Source: Mycobacterium sp. PS03-16
Lineage (GTDB): Bacteria > Actinomycetota > Actinomycetes > Mycobacteriales > Mycobacteriaceae
Direction: 5' to 3'
NCBI RefSeq assembly: GCF_004570325.1
Contig: NZ_SPQO01000001.1
Coordinates: 1 to 64,000, forward strand
DNA length: 64,000 bases
Made by a program: the position numbers and the translations under genes. How positions within the stretch are numbered: position 1 is the first letter of the stretch; each line of letters opens with the position of its first letter. Below the pieces are notes generated by a model, which made no database searches, was not told the DNA's origin, and saw only the letters and a program-made list of their open reading frames with translations. Positions 18,050 to 26,675 of this stretch are shown piece by piece.

Positions 18050-18307
18050 ATGACGTCTATGAACGGGCCATCGGCACGTGATTCGGCTGGCGGTAAGCGG
18101 GACAGTGGCGCTTCCGACGGCCAACAGCCTCGAGCTCAATTCCTCACGGTCGCCGAAGTGGCGAGCCTGATGAGGGTCAGCAAGATGACGGTCTACCGAC
18201 TGGTGCACAACGGCGAACTGCCCGCCGTGCGGGTGGGCCGCTCGTTCCGGGTGCACGCCAAAGCCGTTCACGACATGCTGGAGAGCTCGTACTTCGACGC
18301 CGGCTGA
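18050..18307 (+). CDS. Small MerR/excisionase-type HTH protein (Rv0500A-like)
   Basis: An 85-residue DNA-binding protein with one winged helix-turn-helix: LTVAEVASLMRVSKMTVYRL followed by HNGELPAVRVGRSFRV. This is the excisionase/BldC-like pattern found in actinobacteria, used here by a chromosomal regulator and not a phage. I start at ATG 18050 (MTSMNGPSARD), which matches the M. tuberculosis protein; an ATG at 18035 is in frame but leaves a poorer N-terminus. It lies between proC and the ribosomal protein gene, as in other mycobacteria. Confidence 0.88.
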   Translation: MTSMNGPSARDSAGGKRDSGASDGQQPRAQFLTVAEVASLMRVSKMTVYRLVHNGELPAVRVGRSFRVHAKAVHDMLESSYFDAG

Positions 18308-18378
18308 GACGGCGTCACCGGATGGACGTTTTCGCTTCACGTTCCTGCCTTGGGTAAGGTGTCCGGGTTAGACGTCAC

Positions 18379-18393
18379 ACCCGGGAACCGGGT
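18379..18393 (+). promoter_or_regulatory. Hairpin in the leader of the bS22 gene
   Basis: ACCCGG at 18379-18384 and CCGGGT at 18388-18393 form a 6-bp stem with a GAA loop, 53 bases before the bS22 ATG; another CCCGGG lies at about 18413. A ribosomal protein mRNA with a structured leader could be subject to feedback, but that is only inference. Confidence 0.3.
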
Positions 18394-18446
18394 ACGGCTC
18401 GAGTCCCACCCGGGACGGACACAGGGAAACGTAGGTAGCGGAGTTC

Positions 18447-18548
18447 ATGGGTTCAGTCATCAAGAAGCGGCGTAAGCGCATGTCGAAGAAGAAGCACCGC
18501 AAACTGCTTCGTCGGACGCGGGTGCAGCGCAGAAAACTCGGTAAGTAA
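18447..18548 (+). CDS. Small ribosomal subunit protein bS22 (33 residues)
   Basis: A very short, extremely basic protein, [20 protein letters not shown] and onward, with 19 Lys/Arg residues among 33. It matches the actinobacterial AURKAIP1/COX24-type protein that was identified as bS22 in mycobacterial 30S structures and is annotated as Rv0500B in M. tuberculosis. The ATG is preceded by GTAGCGGAG. The gene is conserved in place between the HTH protein and the Rv0501-like epimerase. Confidence 0.93.
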
Positions 18549-18596
18549 CCCCCAGCTGCTCGGCGGGTGGCTGACAGCCGCGAGCATTAGGCTGAC

Positions 18597-19670
18597 GTGG
18601 TGGACTCGAGCGCCTCTGGTGACGCCGTCCAGCATCCGAAGGTGGTGCTGGTCACCGGTGCGTGCCGGTTCCTCGGCGGGTACCTGACCGCCCGGCTGGC
18701 GCAGAACCCGTCGATCGAGCAGGTGATCGCGGTCGACGCGGTCGCGCCGAGCAAGGATCTGCTGCGCCGGATGGGACGGGCGGAGTTCGTCCGCGCCGAC
18801 ATCCGGAATCCGTTCATCGCGAAGGTGATTCGCAACGGCGGTGTCGACACCGTGGTGCACGCCGCCGCGGCGTCGTACGCGCCGCGGGCCGGCGGCCGGG
18901 CGACGTTGAAGGAGATCAACGTCATGGGGGCCATCCAGCTGTTCGCCGCGTGCCAGAAGGCGCCATCGGTGCGCCGGGTGGTGCTCAAGTCGACGTCGGA
19001 GGTGTACGGGTCCAGCCCGCACGATCCGGTGATGTTCACCGAGGACTCCGACGCCCGCAGGCCACCGGGGGAGGGCTTCGCCCGCGACAGCATCGACATC
19101 GAGGGTTACGCCCGCGGTCTCGGTCGGCGCAGGCCCGACATCGCGGTCACCATCCTGCGGCTGGCCAACATGATCGGCCCGGCGATGGACACCGCGCTGT
19201 CGCGCTACCTGGCCGGGCCGGTGGTCCCCACGGTGCTGGGACGCGATCCGCGGCTGCAGCTGCTGCACGAACAGGACGCGCTGGGGGCGCTGGAGCGGGC
19301 GACCGTCGCCGGCAAGGCGGGCACGTTTAACATCGGCGGTGCGGGGATCATCTTGATGAGTCAGGCGATCCGGCGCTCCGGGCGGATCGCGCTGCCGGTG
19401 CCGCGATCGGCGCTCTCGGCGGTGGATTCGCTGCGGCGCGCCACCCGGTACACAGAGCTCGACCGCGAGCAGCTGAACTACCTGAGCTACGGCCGGGTGA
19501 TGGACACGGCGCGGATGCGTGACGTGCTCGGTTATAGCCCAAAGTGGTCCACTACGGAGGCTTTTGACGATTACGTGCGCGGTCGTGGACTGACGCCGAT
19601 CGTTGATCCAGGATGGGTACGCTCGCTGGAGGGTCGCGCGGTCGCGGCTGCCCAGCGGTGGGGACGTTAG
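18597..19670 (+). CDS. Extended SDR, GalE2-like (Rv0501), without the YxxxK motif
   Basis: A 357-residue NAD-epimerase-type protein. The dinucleotide motif TGACRFLGGYL is near residue 19, the LKSTSEVYGSS strand supplies the Ser, but where YxxxK is expected the sequence is EGYARGLGRR, with Tyr kept and no Lys in the +4 position. LHEQDALGALERA and FNIGG are typical of the substrate half. Catalysis by the normal SDR mechanism is therefore doubtful, as also in the M. tuberculosis homologue as I recall it. Two GTG codons in a row (18597, 18600) can serve as start. It is followed by the acyltransferase gene. Confidence 0.8.
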   Translation: MVDSSASGDAVQHPKVVLVTGACRFLGGYLTARLAQNPSIEQVIAVDAVAPSKDLLRRMGRAEFVRADIRNPFIAKVIRNGGVDTVVHAAAASYAPRAGGRATLKEINVMGAIQLFAACQKAPSVRRVVLKSTSEVYGSSPHDPVMFTEDSDARRPPGEGFARDSIDIEGYARGLGRRRPDIAVTILRLANMIGPAMDTALSRYLAGPVVPTVLGRDPRLQLLHEQDALGALERATVAGKAGTFNIGGAGIILMSQAIRRSGRIALPVPRSALSAVDSLRRATRYTELDREQLNYLSYGRVMDTARMRDVLGYSPKWSTTEAFDDYVRGRGLTPIVDPGWVRSLEGRAVAAAQRWGR

Positions 19671-19701
19671 AGACAACTGACGATCGGTGGGGTGAGAGTT
19701 C

Positions 19702-20769
19702 GTGTCGGGTGAGTCCAAAGCCAAAGTGATTCCGCTGCATGGGAATTCGGGGCGTAACGCCGCAGCGCGGCGGGCGGCCCAACGCTCGGACAGCGCGCGG
19801 CGGCACCCGTCCCTGCTGTCGGATCCCGGCGGCCGCGCCTCCGCCGAGCAGATCGCCGCGGTGGTGCGCGAGATCGACCAGCGCCGCGGCGGCCCGGCCG
19901 GTGCGCCGCCGGTCGAGGAGACGCCCACCGAACTCGCCAGGCGCATCGCCGCCGTGGCCGAATTCGTCCGCGCGCGGATGTCGGGCGACTACACCGTCGA
20001 CGAGTTCGGCTTCGACCCGCACCTCAACAACGCGGTGTTCCTCCCGATGCTGCGGGTGCTGTTCAATTCCTGGTTCCGGGTCGAGGTCAGCGGTATTGAA
20101 AACCTCCCCGCCGAGGGGGCGGCGCTGGTGGTGGCCAACCACGCCGGCGTGCTGCCGTTCGACGGGCTGATGACATCGGTGGCGGTCAAGGACAAGCATC
20201 CGGCGCACCGCGACCTGCGGCTGCTGGCCGCCGACCTGGTGTTCGACATGCCGATGGTCGGGCAGGCCGCCCGCAAGGCCGGCCACACCATGGCCTGCAC
20301 CTCCGATGCGCACCGGCTGCTGGCCGCCGGCGAGCTCACCGCGGTGTTCCCGGAGGGCTACAAGGGGCTGGGCAAGCCGTTCAAGGACCGCTACAAGCTG
20401 CAGCGGTTCGGCCGGGGCGGGTTCGTCTCCGCGGCCCTGCGCAGCAAGGCCCCGATCGTGCCGTGCTCGATCGTCGGGTCGGAGGAGATCTATCCGATGC
20501 TGGCCGACGTCAAGCTCGTCGCGCGGTTGCTCGGGCTGCCGTACTTCCCGGTGACGCCGCTGTTCCCGCTGGCCGGCCCACTGGGGGTGGTGCCGCTGCC
20601 GTCGAAGTGGCACATCCAGTTCGGGGCGCCGATCCCCACCGAGGAGTACGACGAGACCGCGGCCGACGACCCGATGGTGACGTTCGAACTCACCGACCAG
20701 GTGCGCGAGACCATCCAGCAGACGCTCTACCAGTTGCTGGCCGGCCGGCGGAACATGTTCTTCGGCTGA
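19702..20769 (+). CDS. PlsC-type lysophospholipid acyltransferase (Rv0502-like)
   Basis: A 355-residue acyltransferase acting at the membrane. After a 90-residue polar N-terminal extension rich in Arg and Ala, the catalytic block NHAGVLPFDGL gives a variant of the H-x4-D motif, followed by the FPEGYKGLGKPF substrate block and IVPCSIVGSEEIYP. The spacing from first to last block fits the PlsC family. GTG start lies 31 bp after the SDR gene, so the two probably form one transcript. Donor and acceptor lipids are not deducible. Confidence 0.85.
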   Translation: MSGESKAKVIPLHGNSGRNAAARRAAQRSDSARRHPSLLSDPGGRASAEQIAAVVREIDQRRGGPAGAPPVEETPTELARRIAAVAEFVRARMSGDYTVDEFGFDPHLNNAVFLPMLRVLFNSWFRVEVSGIENLPAEGAALVVANHAGVLPFDGLMTSVAVKDKHPAHRDLRLLAADLVFDMPMVGQAARKAGHTMACTSDAHRLLAAGELTAVFPEGYKGLGKPFKDRYKLQRFGRGGFVSAALRSKAPIVPCSIVGSEEIYPMLADVKLVARLLGLPYFPVTPLFPLAGPLGVVPLPSKWHIQFGAPIPTEEYDETAADDPMVTFELTDQVRETIQQTLYQLLAGRRNMFFG

Positions 20770-20784
20770 CGCCGGACCGCCGCG

Positions 20785-21312
20785 CTACTTCTGTCCGGCG
20801 ACCATCCGCGCGATCGCCTCGTCGCGGCGCGCCTTGATGGTGGCGCTGATCTCGTCGGCCTCGTTCTCGTGCGCGGCCTCGCCGATCACGGTCACGACGC
20901 TGGTCAGCACGGGTTCGCCGTGCTCGTCGCTGACCTCGCCGCGGATCTCGGTGACGACGGTGCCGTGCGCCTCGATCACCGAGTCCAGGTAGGAGTCGAA
21001 GAACAGCTTGTCCCCGGCCAGGACCGGGCGGTGAAACGTGATCTTCTGGTCGCGGTGCAGGACCCGCTCCATGTTGATCGGCACATCGAACTGATTGAAG
21101 ATCTCCATCTGCACCTTGCGGCCGGCGACGGCCAGGAACGTCAGCGACGCGATCAGCACGTCGTGGCCGGACTCCTTCGCGCCTTCCTCGGTGTGGTGGG
21201 CGGGATGGTCGTCCTTGACGGCCCGCGCGAACTCGCGGATCTTCTCCCGGTCGACCTGGAAGTAGTCGGGATACCGGTAGTGGGTCCCGATGATGTCTTC
21301 GGCGATGGCCAT
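20785..21312 (-). CDS. HadC-like hot-dog dehydratase (Rv0504c/UPF0336)
   Basis: A 175-residue protein of the FAS1/MaoC-like N-terminal dehydratase family to which mycobacterial HadA and HadC belong. It has the hydratase approach region [20 protein letters not shown], the [12 protein letters not shown] helix, [16 protein letters not shown] and [16 protein letters not shown]. HadC-type subunits lack the catalytic His-Asp of HadB, and none is obvious here. I prefer the ATG at 21312, behind GGGGAG, over a GTG at 21324. It is convergent with the acyltransferase gene, leaving 15 bp. Confidence 0.8.
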   Translation of the reverse strand: MAIAEDIIGTHYRYPDYFQVDREKIREFARAVKDDHPAHHTEEGAKESGHDVLIASLTFLAVAGRKVQMEIFNQFDVPINMERVLHRDQKITFHRPVLAGDKLFFDSYLDSVIEAHGTVVTEIRGEVSDEHGEPVLTSVVTVIGEAAHENEADEISATIKARRDEAIARMVAGQK

Positions 21313-21370
21313 GACTGCGCTCACTCCCCGCGTCGGCGTGCTTGGCGGCGCGAGCCTATCAGCGCGCCGC

Positions 21371-22261
21371 TCAGCGCCCGTCCTGCCGGCGCGACACCAC
21401 CGCCGCCAACGCCCCGCCCAGCGCGCCCAGCGCCACCGCGGACGGCACCCCGATACGGGCCGCCTTGCGCGCGGTGCGGAAGTCGCGGATCTCCCACCCG
21501 CGTTCCCGGGCGACGCTGCGCAGCGCGGCGTCGGGGTTGATCGCCACCGCCGTCCCGACCAGCGACAGCATCGGCACGTCGTTGAAGCTGTCCGAATAGG
21601 CGGTGCAGCGGCGCAGGTTCAACCCCTCGCGGATGGCCAGCGACCGCACCGCGTGCGCCTTGCCGGTGCCGTGCAGGATGTCGCCGACCAGCCGGCCGGT
21701 GAAAATGCCGTCCACGGATTCGGCGACGGTGCCCAGCGCCCCGGTCAGACCCATCCGGCGGGCGATCGTGTTCGCCAGCTCGAACGGGGTGGCCGTCACC
21801 AGCCACACCTGCTGGCCGGCGTCGAGGTGCATCTGGGCCAGCGCGCGGGTGCCCGGCCAGATCTTGTCGGCGATGATCTCGTCGTAGATCTCCTCGCCGA
21901 GCGCCGCCAGATCCGCCGTCGAGCGGCCCTCGATGAACGACAGCGCCTTGGTCCGGCCTGCCGCCACGTCGTCGCTGTTCTCCCGGCCGGTGAGCTGGAA
22001 CTTCGCCTGGGCGTACACGAAACCCAGCACGTCGCCATAGGTGAAGTACTTACGGGCGGCCAGCCCGCGGGCGAAGTGCACCAGCGAGGAGCCGTGCACC
22101 AGCGTGTTGTCCACGTCGAAGAACGCGGCGGCGGTCAGGTCGGGCGGCGGCGCCTGCGGGGCAGGCGTGGGCTCCTGCTCCAGCTCGGTGACGGCGACCT
22201 CGGCGCTGGCATCGCCGGCGACCTGCTGCCGCTCGGCGTGCGTACCCCCGGTTTCGGACAC
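21371..22261 (-). CDS. HAD-family phosphatase, SerB1-like (Rv0505c)
   Basis: A 296-residue HAD-IB hydrolase. After a Pro/Glu-rich 40-residue extension comes motif [14 protein letters not shown] (nucleophile Asp and acid/base Asp), then motif II VTATPFE, the Lys in HGTGKAHAV and motif [13 protein letters not shown]. This group has been annotated as phosphoserine phosphatase, but many members have other phosphoester substrates. The C-terminus ends in a hydrophobic segment that could be a membrane anchor. It is divergent from the glutaredoxin-like gene. Confidence 0.85.
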   Translation of the reverse strand: MSETGGTHAERQQVAGDASAEVAVTELEQEPTPAPQAPPPDLTAAAFFDVDNTLVHGSSLVHFARGLAARKYFTYGDVLGFVYAQAKFQLTGRENSDDVAAGRTKALSFIEGRSTADLAALGEEIYDEIIADKIWPGTRALAQMHLDAGQQVWLVTATPFELANTIARRMGLTGALGTVAESVDGIFTGRLVGDILHGTGKAHAVRSLAIREGLNLRRCTAYSDSFNDVPMLSLVGTAVAINPDAALRSVARERGWEIRDFRTARKAARIGVPSAVALGALGGALAAVVSRRQDGR

Positions 22262-22283
22262 GGCCTAACCCTAAGACACCCAC

Positions 22284-22298
22284 CCGCCATAATGGCGG
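22284..22298 (+). promoter_or_regulatory. 15-bp palindrome spanning the -10 region of the Rv0506-like gene
   Basis: CCGCCAT-A-ATGGCGG is a perfect 7-bp inverted repeat with one central base, in the 38-bp gap between two divergent genes. It contains CATAAT at 22288-22293, which would serve as a -10 element for a transcript starting at or next to the GTG at 22300, so the gene may be leaderless and the palindrome an operator. Confidence 0.4.
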
Positions 22299-22299
22299 C

Positions 22300-22581
22300 G
22301 TGGATCACGACGGGCCGGGGCGGGCGACGGGACGTTCGGTCGAGTTGCTGACGCGGGCCGGGTGCAGCCTGTGCGACCGCGCGGCCCAGCAGCTGGCCGC
22401 ACTGGCCGGCGACTGGGGCTTCACGCTGGCGGTCACCGACGTCGACGCCGCGGCCGCCGCCGGGCACAGCGCGCTGCGCGTCGAATACGGTGACCGGCTG
22501 CCGGTGGTGCTGCTCGACGGCGCCGAGCACAGCTACTGGGAGGTCGACGAGCCGCGGCTGGTGGCCGACCTGGCGCGATGA
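22300..22581 (+). CDS. Glutaredoxin-like DUF836 protein (Rv0506-like)
   Basis: A 93-residue thioredoxin-fold protein with CSLC as the redox motif (TRAGCSLCDRAAQQL) near residue 25, the cis-Pro region YGDRLPVVLLDG and YWEVDEPRL. The first seven codons are variable. Likely a cytosolic thiol-disulfide protein. GTG start directly follows the palindrome at 22284-22298. It is conserved in position upstream of hemA. Confidence 0.85.
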   Translation: MDHDGPGRATGRSVELLTRAGCSLCDRAAQQLAALAGDWGFTLAVTDVDAAAAAGHSALRVEYGDRLPVVLLDGAEHSYWEVDEPRLVADLAR

Positions 22582-22595
22582 CCGGCCACGACCGT

Positions 22596-22623
22596 GACCA
22601 ATCTGACCAAGTGAAATTTGGTC
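22596..22623 (+). promoter_or_regulatory. GACCAA repeats upstream of hemA
   Basis: GACCAA occurs at 22596-22601 and 22605-22610, 9 bp apart, and the second copy forms an inverted repeat with TTGGTC at 22618-22623 (7-base spacer). The block ends 45 bp before the hemA ATG. It looks like an operator for a regulator of haem synthesis, but it does not match the Rex consensus known from other actinobacterial hemA promoters. Confidence 0.35.
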
Positions 22624-22668
22624 GCCACGCTCGTGAACGATTACCGTGGATGACGTGGTGATGAAGCC

Positions 22669-24039
22669 ATGAGCGTGCTTTTGTTCGGGGTTTCGCACCG
22701 CAGCGCCCCGGTGTCGGTGCTCGAGCAGTTGAGCACCGACGAGTCCGACCAGGCCAAGATCGTCGACCGCGTGCTGCAGTCCTCCCTGGTGACCGAGGCC
22801 ATGGTGCTGTCCACGTGCAACCGGGTCGAGGTCTACGCGGTCGTCGAGGCCTTCCACGGCGGCCTGTCCGTAATCGGTCAGGTGCTCGCCGAACACTGCG
22901 GCATGTCGCTGAACGATCTGACGAAGTACGCCTACGTGCGCTACGCCGAGGCGGCCGTCGAGCATCTGTTCGCCGTCGCCAGCGGTCTGGATTCCGCCGT
23001 CATCGGCGAACAGCAGGTGCTCGGCCAGGTGCGCCGCGCGTACGCGTCGGCCGAAGCCAACCGCACCGTCGGTCGCACCCTGCACGAACTGTCGCAGCGG
23101 GCGCTGTCGGTCGGCAAACGGGTGCACTCGGAGACCGACATCGACGCCGCGGGCGCCTCGGTGGTCTCGGTGGCGCTCGGCATCGCCGAGAACCGACTGG
23201 GGTCGCTGGCCGGCCGGTCGGCCGTCGTCATCGGCGCCGGGTCGATGGGCGCACTGTCGGCCAAGCATCTGCTGCGCGCGGGCGTCGAGCGGGTGCACGT
23301 GGTGAACCGGTCGCTGCCCCGTGCCCGCCGGCTCGCCGCGAACCTCACCGAACAGGGCGTCAGCGCCTTCGCCCACACCCTCGACGACATCGCCCACGCC
23401 CTGGCCGACGCCGATGTGGTGATCTCCTCCACCGGCGCGGTGCGTCCGGTGGTCACGCTGGCCGACGCGCACCGCGGGCTGGCCGGTCGCCCCGAACACC
23501 GCGAGCTGGTGATCTGCGATCTGGGCATGCCGCGCGACGTCGACCCGGCGATCACCGGACTGCCCGGCGTCCACGTCATCGACATGGACCGCATCCTGCG
23601 TGAGCCCTCGGCGCGCGCCGCGGCCACCGACGCCGACGCCGCCCGCGGCATCGTCGCCGCCGAGGTTGCCGAGTACCTGGCCGGCCAGCGGATGGCCGAG
23701 GTCACCCCGACCGTCACCGCGCTGCGGCAGCGGGCCGCCGACGTGGTCGAGGCGGAGTTGCTGCGCCTGGACAACCGGTTGCCCGGCCTGGAGGCCGCGC
23801 ACCGCGACGAGGTCGCCAAGACGGTGCGCCGCGTCGTCGACAAACTCCTGCACGCCCCCACGGTGCGGGTCAAACAGCTGGCCGGCGCGCCGGGCGGGGA
23901 CACCTACGCCGAGGCGCTGCGCGAACTGTTCGAACTCGACCAGCACGCGGTCGACGCCGTCGCCGGAGGCGGCGAATTGGGCACCGTCGCGGGCGGCGAA
24001 CTGCCGCTCGCCGTCCCAGAACTCGACAAGTCCGAGTAA
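22669..24039 (+). CDS. hemA: Glutamyl-tRNA reductase
   Basis: First enzyme of the C5 pathway to haem: reduces Glu-tRNA(Glu) to glutamate-1-semialdehyde with NADPH. The 456-residue protein begins with [15 protein letters not shown], has the nucleophile Cys50 in [27 protein letters not shown], the nucleotide loop [15 protein letters not shown], and a C-terminal dimerisation helix, extended by an acidic Gly-rich tail. The product is passed to HemL, encoded 10 kb downstream. It heads the hemA-hemC-hemD-hemB operon; the gap to hemC is 3 bp. Confidence 0.97.
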   Translation: MSVLLFGVSHRSAPVSVLEQLSTDESDQAKIVDRVLQSSLVTEAMVLSTCNRVEVYAVVEAFHGGLSVIGQVLAEHCGMSLNDLTKYAYVRYAEAAVEHLFAVASGLDSAVIGEQQVLGQVRRAYASAEANRTVGRTLHELSQRALSVGKRVHSETDIDAAGASVVSVALGIAENRLGSLAGRSAVVIGAGSMGALSAKHLLRAGVERVHVVNRSLPRARRLAANLTEQGVSAFAHTLDDIAHALADADVVISSTGAVRPVVTLADAHRGLAGRPEHRELVICDLGMPRDVDPAITGLPGVHVIDMDRILREPSARAAATDADAARGIVAAEVAEYLAGQRMAEVTPTVTALRQRAADVVEAELLRLDNRLPGLEAAHRDEVAKTVRRVVDKLLHAPTVRVKQLAGAPGGDTYAEALRELFELDQHAVDAVAGGGELGTVAGGELPLAVPELDKSE

Positions 24040-24042
24040 CGC

Positions 24043-24981
24043 TTGACCACATCACCGATCCGGATCGGCACCCGGGGCAGCCTGCTGGCGACCACTCAGG
24101 CCGGCACGATCCGGGACGCCCTGATCGCCCGCGGCCACGCCGCGGAACTCGTCATCATCTCCACCGAGGGTGACCGCAACCAGGGCCCGATCGCCGACAT
24201 CGGCATCGGCGTGTTCACCGCGGCGATCCGCGAAGCGCTCGTCGACGGCCGCGCCGACGTGGCCGTGCACTCGTACAAGGATTTGCCCACCGCGCCGGAC
24301 CCGCGATTCGCCATCGCGGCCATCCCACCGCGCGAGGACCCGCGTGACGCCCTGGTGGCGCGCGACGGTCTGGTGCTCGGCGAATTGCCGGCCGGCTCGG
24401 TCGTCGGCACGTCGAGCCCGCGGCGGGCGGCACAGCTTAGAGCACTGGGTCTCGGTTTGGAAATCCGCCCCCTAAGAGGCAACCTAGATACCAGGTTGAA
24501 CAGGGTCGGCAGCGGTGAACTCGACGCCATCGTGGTCGCCCGGGCGGGCCTGGCCCGCATCGGACGACTCGCTGATGTCACCGAGGCTCTCGAGCCGGTG
24601 CAGATGTTGCCAGCGCCGGCTCAGGGCGCCCTCGCGGTGGAATGCCGCGCAGGCGACACCGAGCTGGTCGCGCTCCTGGCGGCGTTGGACGACGCCGACA
24701 CGCGCGCGGCCGTCACCGCTGAACGGGTCCTGCTCGCCGAACTGGAGGCGGGTTGCTCCGCACCGGTGGGCGCGATCGCCGAGGTGGTCGAGTCTATCGA
24801 TGAGGACGGCCGCGTCTTCGAAGAGGTGTCGTTACGCGCCTGCGTGGCGGCACTGGACGGATCCGACGTGATCCGTGCGTCCGGCGTCGGAACTCCCGAG
24901 CGGGCCGCAGACCTGGGGGTCTCGGTGGCCGCGGAGTTGTTCGAGCTGGGGGCACGCGAACTCATCGCGGATCACCACTGA
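24043..24981 (+). CDS. hemC: Porphobilinogen deaminase (hydroxymethylbilane synthase)
   Basis: Condenses four porphobilinogens to hydroxymethylbilane. The 312 residues start [16 protein letters not shown] and have [35 protein letters not shown] and, near residue 238, [11 protein letters not shown] with the cysteine that holds the dipyrromethane cofactor. The start is TTG, 3 bp after hemA, since no ATG or GTG fits. The codons encoding QLRALG through RLNRV are unlike the rest of the gene (see the feature at 24436-24498). Confidence 0.96.
   Translation: MTTSPIRIGTRGSLLATTQAGTIRDALIARGHAAELVIISTEGDRNQGPIADIGIGVFTAAIREALVDGRADVAVHSYKDLPTAPDPRFAIAAIPPREDPRDALVARDGLVLGELPAGSVVGTSSPRRAAQLRALGLGLEIRPLRGNLDTRLNRVGSGELDAIVVARAGLARIGRLADVTEALEPVQMLPAPAQGALAVECRAGDTELVALLAALDDADTRAAVTAERVLLAELEAGCSAPVGAIAEVVESIDEDGRVFEEVSLRACVAALDGSDVIRASGVGTPERAADLGVSVAAELFELGARELIADHH
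24436..24498 (+). other. Rare-codon, stem-loop patch inside hemC
   Basis: Within otherwise GC-rich hemC a run of codons uncommon in mycobacteria (AGA, CTA, TTG, AGG, GGT) coincides with two inverted repeats: CTTAG at 24436-24440 with CTAAG at 24472-24476, and CAACCT at 24480-24485 with AGGTTG at 24493-24498 around a 7-base loop. The protein stretch itself is conserved in all HemC proteins, but the codon choice is not forced by it. The patch may carry an RNA or DNA signal. Confidence 0.4.
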
Positions 24982-25006
24982 GCTGTAGAGCGGAAGTGAG
25001 CGACAG

Positions 25007-26665
25007 ATGACTCGGCAGGAGAGCGGGCGCGGACGCAAGTTGAAGCCCGGCCGCATCACCTTCGTCGGATCCGGGCCGGGCGACCCCGGCCTGCTGACCA
25101 CGCGGGCGCACAGCGTGCTCGCCAACGCCGCGCTGGTCTTCACCGACCCGGACGTGCCGGAGGCCGTGCTGTCGCTGGTGGGGGCGCACCTGCCGCCGCC
25201 GTCGGGACCCGAGCCGGCCGCACCGTCCGACGGGGACGATCAGGCGGCACCGACCATCCCGGGCGGCCCGGACATCCGGCCCGCGCTGGGTGACCCCGCC
25301 GAGGTGGCCAAGACGCTGGTCGCCGAGGCCAAGCACGGTGTCGACGTGGTCCGGCTGGTGGCCGGTGACCCGCTGTCGGTCGACGCGGTCATCACCGAGG
25401 TCAACGCGCTGGCCAAGGCGCACGCCAACTTCGAGATCGTGCCGGGGCTGCCGGACACCACCGCCGTGCCGACCTACGCCGGCCTGCCGCTGGGGTCCAC
25501 CCACACCGTCGCCGACGTGCGCGGTGACGTCGACTGGGCCGCGATCGCCGCGGCGCCCGGCCCGCTGATCCTGCACGCCACCGCCTCGCATCTGCCCGAT
25601 GCGGCCCGCACGCTGATCGAGTACGGCATCGACGAGTCCACCCCTGCGGTCGTGACCGCCAGCGGCACCACCTGCCAGCAGCGGTCGGTGGAGTCGACGC
25701 TGTCCGGCCTGATCGACAAGGCCGTGCTGACCGCGCCGGATCCGACCGGTGCGCCGGCGTCGCCGCTGACCGGTCCGCTGGTGGTGACCGTCGGCAAGAC
25801 CGTCACCAACCGCGCCAAGCTGAACTGGTGGGAGAGCCGCGCCCTGTACGGCTGGACCGTGCTGGTGCCGCGCACCAAGGACCAGGCCGGGGAGATGAGC
25901 GACAAGCTCGTCGGCCACGGCGCGCTGCCCATCGAGGTGCCCACGATCGCCGTCGAACCGCCGCGCAGCCCCGCGCAGATGGAGCGCGCGGTCAAGGGTC
26001 TGGTGGACGGCCGCTTCCAGTGGGTGGTGTTCACCTCCACCAACGCGGTGCGCGCGGTGTGGGAGAAGTTCAACGAGTTCGGTCTCGACGCCCGCGCGTT
26101 CTCCGGCGTCAAGATCGCCTGCGTGGGTCAGGCCACGGCCGAAAAGGTCCGCGCCTTCGGGATCAACCCGGAGCTGGTGCCGACCGGCGAGCAGAGCTCG
26201 CTCGGCCTGCTCGACGAGTTCCCGCCGTACGACGACATCTTCGACCCGGTCAACCGGGTGCTGCTGCCGCGCGCCGACATCGCCACCGAGACGCTGGCCG
26301 AGGGCCTGCGCGAACGCGGCTGGGAGATCGAGGACGTCACCGCCTACCGGACGGTGCGTGCGGCACCGCCGCCGGCCGCCACCCGCGAGATGATCAAGAC
26401 CGGCGGTTTCGACGCGGTCTGCTTCACCTCGAGCTCGACGGTGCGCAACCTGGTCGGTATCGCCGGTAAGCCGCACGCCCGCACGATCGTCGCCTGCATC
26501 GGGCCCAAGACGGCCGAGACGGCCGCCGAGTTCGGGCTGCGCGTCGACGTGCAGCCCGAGGTGGCCGCGGTCGGTCCGCTGGTCGAGGCGCTCGCCGAGC
26601 ACGCGGCGCGGCTGCGCGCCGAGGGCGCCCTGCCGCCGCCGCGGAAGAAGAGCCGCCGCCGCTAG
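25007..26665 (+). CDS. hemD: Uroporphyrinogen-III synthase fused to a SUMT-like domain
   Basis: A 552-residue two-domain enzyme of the kind annotated CysG/HemD in actinobacteria. Residues about 15-265 resemble SAM-dependent uroporphyrinogen methyltransferase, with VGSGPGDPGLLTTRA, LVAGDPLSVDA and LPLGSTHTV, but with an acidic Pro-rich insert around residue 70. Residues about 280-535 are the uroporphyrinogen-III synthase part: VLVPRTKDQAGEMSDKL, FTSTNAVRAVWEK, GQATAEKVRAFG and FTSSSTVRNLVG. It closes hydroxymethylbilane to uroporphyrinogen III. The C-terminus is basic (PPPRKKSRRR). Whether the first domain methylates is uncertain. Confidence 0.93.
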   Translation: MTRQESGRGRKLKPGRITFVGSGPGDPGLLTTRAHSVLANAALVFTDPDVPEAVLSLVGAHLPPPSGPEPAAPSDGDDQAAPTIPGGPDIRPALGDPAEVAKTLVAEAKHGVDVVRLVAGDPLSVDAVITEVNALAKAHANFEIVPGLPDTTAVPTYAGLPLGSTHTVADVRGDVDWAAIAAAPGPLILHATASHLPDAARTLIEYGIDESTPAVVTASGTTCQQRSVESTLSGLIDKAVLTAPDPTGAPASPLTGPLVVTVGKTVTNRAKLNWWESRALYGWTVLVPRTKDQAGEMSDKLVGHGALPIEVPTIAVEPPRSPAQMERAVKGLVDGRFQWVVFTSTNAVRAVWEKFNEFGLDARAFSGVKIACVGQATAEKVRAFGINPELVPTGEQSSLGLLDEFPPYDDIFDPVNRVLLPRADIATETLAEGLRERGWEIEDVTAYRTVRAAPPPAATREMIKTGGFDAVCFTSSSTVRNLVGIAGKPHARTIVACIGPKTAETAAEFGLRVDVQPEVAAVGPLVEALAEHAARLRAEGALPPPRKKSRRR

Positions 26666-26675
26666 AGTCGCGGTC

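Noticed and set aside
18050..18307. Phage excisionase
   Set aside because: The HTH is of excisionase type, but the gene is part of the conserved chromosomal backbone between proC and bS22 and no phage genes are nearby.
22581..22669. Rex operator upstream of hemA
   Set aside because: The TTGTGAA-type arms needed for Rex are not present; only GACCAA repeats are seen.
22135..23946. Open frame of 603 codons antisense to hemA
   Set aside because: It crosses hemA and the Rv0506-like gene, both certain; the translation shows no family features.
24962..26602. Open frame of 546 codons antisense to hemD
   Set aside because: Shadow of the high third-position GC in hemD; no motif.
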